From an uncultured Fretibacterium sp. (GTDB taxonomy: Bacteria; Synergistota; Synergistia; Synergistales; Aminobacteriaceae), in assembly GCA_937892105.1 (NCBI GenBank), contig CALAUZ010000002.1:1-10185 (forward strand): a stretch of DNA of 10,185 bases. The letters are read 5' to 3'. Within the stretch, counting starts at the first letter, position 1. Each line of letters starts with the position of its first letter. The notes beneath the pieces are model-generated. The model had not been told where the DNA came from, ran no database searches, and was given only the letters and a program-made list of their open reading frames with translations. The position numbers and the translations under genes were made by a program. Positions 6,741 through 10,185 of the stretch are shown here, piece after piece.

Positions 6741-7844
6741 ATGACAAGCATTGCAAGAAGGATTTTATCCGGCATAGCAGTAATGCTCATTCTCTGCGGG
6801 ATATCATGGGCAGACATAGCCTACACTACATCAGATGGAGGACTTGGCCTCATAAAGATTATGGGTGCGAGGGCAGCAAGCGTTGATGTTCAGGGGATAA
6901 AGTATCAGGGGAGCAACACCAATCCACTTATTGCGCCGTACTGGGATAACGGAAGTTCCCGCGTAATTCTGATTGAACGCACGAATGACGATACGACTTC
7001 GGGTGATAAGGCTTATACGTTCAACCCTTCAGACCTTAGCAAGCCTTTGAATACGGAAGCTAAGACGCTGAATGGAATATATGACACTCAGTCAGCGGCG
7101 TACTCATACAATGGAAGGGGATTATTCCTTTCGTCCGGCACTAAGATAACTCAGGTGAACACATCAGACCTTAACTTTGTACGTTCATATGATACAAGCA
7201 GGGATTACGGTGATGTTCATGATGTGGTAGTGCAGAATGACCGTATATATGCGCTTGTTGATTCTGGGGATACTGAAAGCGCGTTTTTCATGTTTGACGG
7301 ACAACTGACTAGCGAGAACGGAAATATGTCTGTACGCAGGATACGTCATAGGGCTACGTCGATGGCACTGCTAAACTCGCGTTTTTCGTTTGCACACTCA
7401 GACGGCGTGTATATCCTCGACAGTGTGAACATATCATCGGATAACCCTGTAGCGTCGTTTTGTTCGGACACCGGTAACGGTTTTTACTGCCTCACGAAGG
7501 ACAGTGCCGGGAACAGTGAATTAATGCATTATTCTGCAACTACATCATCATTCACGAGGCTTTTTTCGGGGCAGTCAGGGGGAAGTCTGAAGGTTATACG
7601 AGATACCAGCTATAACATTCTGGGAGCGGTAACAGGCGGTACGATAAGGCTCTACAACATGGCAGATGATACGCTTATCGGTATGTATGACAGCGCAACT
7701 CTCGGCGGTACTCCCCTGAACATGGCCGTAACATCATCGTCGGGCAGTGATGGCAGCAGCAGTTCAAACGGGTGTAATGCTTCGGGTGTTGGTATGATTG
7801 TTGCTGTTTTGTGTGCGTTGGTGATGGGACGTAAGCGGGATTAG
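6741..7844 (+). CDS. Secreted Synerg-CTERM protein with beta-propeller-like repeats
   Basis: This 367-residue exported protein has no recognisable enzyme motif. The start is taken as ATG 6741, five bases after the previous stop and preceded by AAGGG. It gives a good signal peptide (RRILSGIAVMLILCGISWA) cleaved before DIAYTTSDGG; the in-frame ATG at 6684 lies inside the previous gene. The middle part is rich in short beta strands, with phrases such as YSYNGRGLFLSSG and VVQNDRIYALVDSG, resembling a WD/YVTN-type beta-propeller or a late-fold repeat protein. The C terminus has a Ser/Gly linker (333-342), GCNAS at 344-348, a hydrophobic segment (349-362) and RKR (364-366). This tripartite form matches the Synerg-CTERM sorting domain, thought to be processed and anchored after export. 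The strand core is inferred from composition only. Third gene of the envelope trio. Confidence 0.85.
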   Translation: MTSIARRILSGIAVMLILCGISWADIAYTTSDGGLGLIKIMGARAASVDVQGIKYQGSNTNPLIAPYWDNGSSRVILIERTNDDTTSGDKAYTFNPSDLSKPLNTEAKTLNGIYDTQSAAYSYNGRGLFLSSGTKITQVNTSDLNFVRSYDTSRDYGDVHDVVVQNDRIYALVDSGDTESAFFMFDGQLTSENGNMSVRRIRHRATSMALLNSRFSFAHSDGVYILDSVNISSDNPVASFCSDTGNGFYCLTKDSAGNSELMHYSATTSSFTRLFSGQSGGSLKVIRDTSYNILGAVTGGTIRLYNMADDTLIGMYDSATLGGTPLNMAVTSSSGSDGSSSSNGCNASGVGMIVAVLCALVMGRKRD

Positions 7845-7857
7845 TGATATTGAGGGT

Positions 7858-7894
7858 AATCCTCCTGTCGGTGGAATGGCAGGAGGAATTTTTT
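7858..7894 (+). terminator. Strong rho-independent terminator after the envelope trio
   Basis: TCCTCCTGTC (7860-7869) pairs with GGCAGGAGGA (7878-7887) around an eight-base loop, followed by six T residues (7889-7894) on the plus strand. It lies 13 bases after the stop of the Synerg-CTERM gene. On the minus strand the stem lies downstream of dctM (stop at 7902) but no T tract follows it, so termination of the TRAP operon there would be weak. Confidence 0.85.
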
Positions 7895-7901
7895 GTATTC
7901 G

Positions 7902-9365
7902 TCAGCCTCCGTAAGTCAGCCTCACAATCGCAGTCGTAACAGGCGGACAGAACGTCAGCAGTAACAGCAGGAACACCAGCAGCATGTAGAACGGTATAGC
8001 TTCCTTCATGAAAGTCTTTGTCTTGCACCCAGTAACCGAACACGTAACGAACATCAGCGTACCCATAGGAGGCGACAGCGCACCGATAGCGTTGTTGAAG
8101 ATGTATATCATCGCAAACTGTATCTCGTCTATCCCGTACTGCCTCGCAATCGGAGCAAGCAACGGCACAAGCACTATCATCGTAGCGTTGCCCTCAATGA
8201 ACATTCCAACGATAAGCACGAAAATGTTTACGGCAATCAGGAACGCGTACTTATTCGGGCATATTGAGACAATGAACTCCGTTAATTGCTGGGGTATTCT
8301 CTCCTTCGTCAGAACCCACGAGAATACTGAAGCCGCCGACACTATCAGCATTATTCCGCCGGTCGTGCAGACTGTCTCCTTGCAAGCCTGAATTATCCCC
8401 TTTATGCTGAGTTCTCGGTATATTAGTCCGAGAATTATGGCATATAGTATCGCGATTGCTCCCGCCTCAGTTGCAGTGAAAACTCCCAGCCTAATTCCGC
8501 CAATTATGATTATGGGAAGGCACAAGGGAAGTAATGCAGGTCTCAGATGTCCCCAAAATTCAGGCCATGTCAGTTTACTGTTTCGTATCGGCATGTAACC
8601 TCTGCGCTTTGAGATTATGTGTACGAGAATCATCATTGCAATACACAGCGAACCCCCTACAGTTATGCCTGACATAAAGAGTTTTCCGATTGAGACATCA
8701 GCAATACACCCGTAAAGTATCATTGCAATTCCTGGCGGGATTAACGGCGTAATCATTGCCGAAGCTGCCGTTACAACAGAGCTGAACTCTTTGCTGAACC
8801 CCTGCTTCTCCATCTCTGGTACAAGCATTTTCGCTTCCATTGCCGCGTCCGCAAGGTTTGAGCCAGACAGTCCGCCCATGAGCGTGGATAAAAGCACATT
8901 AACCTGCGCAAGTCCTCCGGGCATTCTTCCTGTTATGGCGGAGCAGAAGTTCATTATCCTGTTCGTTACGCCCGAATAGTTCATGAATGTTCCGGCGCAG
9001 ACAAAGAAGGGTATTGCAAGAAGCGATGGATTTTCCGTGCCTATTACTGAACGCTGGCCGAATATTATCTGGTTTATTCCTGGATTAAAGAGGAAGTATA
9101 TCAATGAGCCGCCGAATACTGATATGAATACCGGGACTTTCAGGAACAGCAATACCATCATCATAGCAGCAGATATCCCAAGAACTGTATTTGTTCCCCA
9201 TGATTTTCCCAATGCCTCAAGGCTCGGTTTAATCCACTGTATGTTCACACCCACAAGAAGGACTATTCCAGCAAGAATGGCCATTACCCACGATACTTTC
9301 AGTACACGCAGTAATACAATGAGGACAACCGCTCCTATTATGCTTAATGTAAGGGCGTTAATCAT
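7902..9365 (-). CDS. dctM: TRAP transporter large permease subunit DctM
   Basis: DctM is the inner-membrane channel subunit of a tripartite ATP-independent periplasmic transporter, driven by the Na+ or proton gradient. The 487-residue protein is nearly all hydrophobic helices and has the family segments PFFVCAGTFMNYSG (109-122), GGLSGSNLADAAMEAKML, and AMITPLIPPGIAMILYG, plus a second repeat with AGAIAILYAIILG and ALSPPMGTLMFV near the C terminus. The usual family length is about 420-430 residues. The excess is an N-terminal stretch of roughly 60 residues with two extra hydrophobic segments (6-22 and 26-44) before the normal start region near MMMVLLFLKVPVF. The ATG at 9365 has AGGTG seven bases upstream and overlaps the dctQ stop as ATGA. 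Substrate cannot be read from this subunit. Confidence 0.95.
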   Translation of the reverse strand: MINALTLSIIGAVVLIVLLRVLKVSWVMAILAGIVLLVGVNIQWIKPSLEALGKSWGTNTVLGISAAMMMVLLFLKVPVFISVFGGSLIYFLFNPGINQIIFGQRSVIGTENPSLLAIPFFVCAGTFMNYSGVTNRIMNFCSAITGRMPGGLAQVNVLLSTLMGGLSGSNLADAAMEAKMLVPEMEKQGFSKEFSSVVTAASAMITPLIPPGIAMILYGCIADVSIGKLFMSGITVGGSLCIAMMILVHIISKRRGYMPIRNSKLTWPEFWGHLRPALLPLCLPIIIIGGIRLGVFTATEAGAIAILYAIILGLIYRELSIKGIIQACKETVCTTGGIMLIVSAASVFSWVLTKERIPQQLTEFIVSICPNKYAFLIAVNIFVLIVGMFIEGNATMIVLVPLLAPIARQYGIDEIQFAMIYIFNNAIGALSPPMGTLMFVTCSVTGCKTKTFMKEAIPFYMLLVFLLLLLTFCPPVTTAIVRLTYGG

Positions 9366-9880
9366 TCCTCATCACCTGCGCTTTCAGGTATCTCGATACT
9401 TTTCACGAACTTAGGAGCATATTTCGAGACAAAGTAGCTCACTATCATTAGCCCGCAGCCGTAAGGAGCAACGCCGTAAATGTACGTATACGGTATCCTG
9501 AGTATTGGTGTCGGCCTTCCTGAACGCCCGAATACCTGCGCCACATATGCCTGTGATTTCACCAGAAGGAACACCAGAACAAACAGCACGATAATATCAA
9601 TCACATAGCCCATGAACTTCTGAAGTTTTGCCGGCAGAGCGTCAATGAGCATTTCGATTGCAACGTGGCTTCCTGACCTGAACGCCGCACTTGCACCCAT
9701 GTAGACCATCCATACCTGGCAGAACGCCGAAACTTCCTCCTGCCACAATATAGGGTCTTTCATTACATAACGCTTGAATACCCCTGCGCTTGTTACGAGG
9801 GTAAGGACAATAAGGGCAATCATGGCAATAATGAGGTCGATGTTGCATATTGCTTTGATGAGTGGATTAGATTTCTTCAT
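9362..9880 (-). CDS. dctQ: TRAP transporter small permease subunit DctQ
   Basis: DctQ is the four-helix inner-membrane subunit that pairs with DctM. The start is set at ATG 9880, with GGAG eight bases upstream, giving 172 residues beginning MKKSNPLIKAICNIDLIIA. The in-frame ATG at 9946 would add 22 residues read through the intercistronic hairpin and has no membrane or family character. The family hallmark KRYVMKDPILWQEEVSAFCQ sits around residues 36-55, followed by GASAAFRSGSHVAIEML, the conserved R-x-G-x-H-V/I segment. Four hydrophobic helices are visible (about 12-34, 49-68, 86-107 and 130-150). The protein ends in a charged tail, IPESAGDEE. Gene order dctP-dctQ-dctM and a four-base overlap with dctM support a working transporter. 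Confidence 0.94.
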   Translation of the reverse strand: MKKSNPLIKAICNIDLIIAMIALIVLTLVTSAGVFKRYVMKDPILWQEEVSAFCQVWMVYMGASAAFRSGSHVAIEMLIDALPAKLQKFMGYVIDIIVLFVLVFLLVKSQAYVAQVFGRSGRPTPILRIPYTYIYGVAPYGCGLMIVSYFVSKYAPKFVKSIEIPESAGDEE

Positions 9881-9899
9881 GATTTCAACTCCGTAGTAA

Positions 9900-9938
9900 T
9901 AAAACGGGGAACGAACATTACAGCCCGCTCCCCGTAAA
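9900..9938 (-). promoter_or_regulatory. Intercistronic hairpin between dctP and dctQ
   Basis: In the 67-base gap after dctP, ACGGGGA and TCCCCGT form a seven-pair stem around a loop of about 17-20 bases. Read on the minus strand the second arm is followed by TTTTATTA. This is a weak terminator or mRNA-stabilising hairpin. Such elements downstream of binding-protein genes commonly let the periplasmic protein accumulate above its membrane partners. The GGAG of dctQ lies just after it. The differential-expression role is inference. Confidence 0.55.
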
Positions 9939-9947
9939 TTTTCCATG

Positions 9948-10185
9948 CTACTTCATTGCGTCCTTTACGCGCTCATAAAGCCCGTCTGACCACTTAAACA
10001 GTTCACCCTGCTTGTAGAAGTCCTGAGCCTTAGTTCTGAAACCTTCGAGAACTTTCTCGTCAGGAACAGTAACAGTAACTCCCTCTTTCTTCATGAGGTC
10101 TAAATAGTAGTCGTTGGCTTTTGCCTGAAGCTCGTTGTTGTAGACACCAGCTTCGTAACCTGTCTCAACAAGTGCCTTCTGCTGT
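9948..10185 (-). CDS. dctP: TRAP transporter substrate-binding protein DctP, C-terminal part only
   Basis: The frame runs from the right window edge to a TAG at 9950-9948, giving about 78 C-terminal residues; the start is beyond the window. The visible sequence includes ALVETGYEAGVYNN, VTVTVPDEKVLEGFR and a final FKWSDGLYERVKDAMK. This alternation of amphipathic helix and short strand is typical of the closing helices of DctP-type periplasmic proteins, which capture the solute and deliver it to DctQM. The Arg that pairs with the substrate carboxylate in this family lies in the missing part, so the solute cannot be guessed. Assignment rests on this C-terminal character plus its place immediately upstream of dctQ and dctM. 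Confidence 0.85.
   Translation of the reverse strand, partial: QQKALVETGYEAGVYNNELQAKANDYYLDLMKKEGVTVTVPDEKVLEGFRTKAQDFYKQGELFKWSDGLYERVKDAMK

Noticed and set aside
7858..7894. Efficient bidirectional terminator for both converging operons.
   Set aside because: Only the plus-strand side has a T tract; the minus-strand side is followed by ATTACCCTC.
9881..9946. Upstream ATG (9946) as the start of dctQ.
   Set aside because: It reads through the intercistronic hairpin, lacks a ribosome site, and adds residues without family character; ATG 9880 has GGAG at good spacing.

Overview
The window looks like chromosomal DNA of a Gram-negative (diderm) bacterium, most probably a member of the Synergistota. 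The best clue is the secreted protein at 6741-7844. It ends in Ser/Gly linker, Gly-Cys-Asn-Ala, hydrophobic helix and Arg-Lys-Arg, the pattern of the Synerg-CTERM sorting domain known from Synergistota. The TolC-type outer-membrane protein and the TRAP transporter fit an anaerobic, organic-acid or amino-acid-using diderm. This placement is inference from a few proteins; no rRNA or other phylogenetic marker is present.

Layout. (1) 1-1224, plus strand: the 3' part of a CPA2-type cation:proton antiporter, cut by the window edge. (2) 1225-1461: non-coding DNA with several short inverted repeats that could fold as an RNA, then a rho-independent terminator at 1371-1416. (3) 4665 down to 1462, minus strand: four head-to-tail genes that all touch or overlap. 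In order these are an HI0933/BaiN-type flavoprotein, type III pantothenate kinase (coaX), a tRNA-dihydrouridine synthase and a small cysteine-containing TSCPD protein. (4) 4666-4766: a divergent AT-rich promoter region with an operator-like dyad. (5) 4767-7844, plus strand: a TolC-family outer-membrane protein, a small SLT-type lytic transglycosylase and the Synerg-CTERM surface protein, closed by a strong terminator at 7858-7894. (6) 10185 down to 7902, minus strand: a TRAP transporter in dctP-dctQ-dctM order. Only the last part of dctP is inside the window, and a hairpin separates it from dctQM.

How the parts work together. The four-gene minus-strand unit is housekeeping: coenzyme A synthesis, tRNA modification and two poorly characterised proteins, probably translationally coupled. 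The plus-strand trio is an envelope set: an outer-membrane channel, a wall-cutting enzyme and a secreted, C-terminally sorted protein. It is the least explained unit here, because no inner-membrane pump or adaptor gene accompanies the TolC homologue. The TRAP operon imports an unidentified organic anion. Apart from the trio and the non-coding stretch after the antiporter gene, the region is ordinary core genome. I see no CRISPR array, insertion sequence, prophage, tRNA or rRNA.
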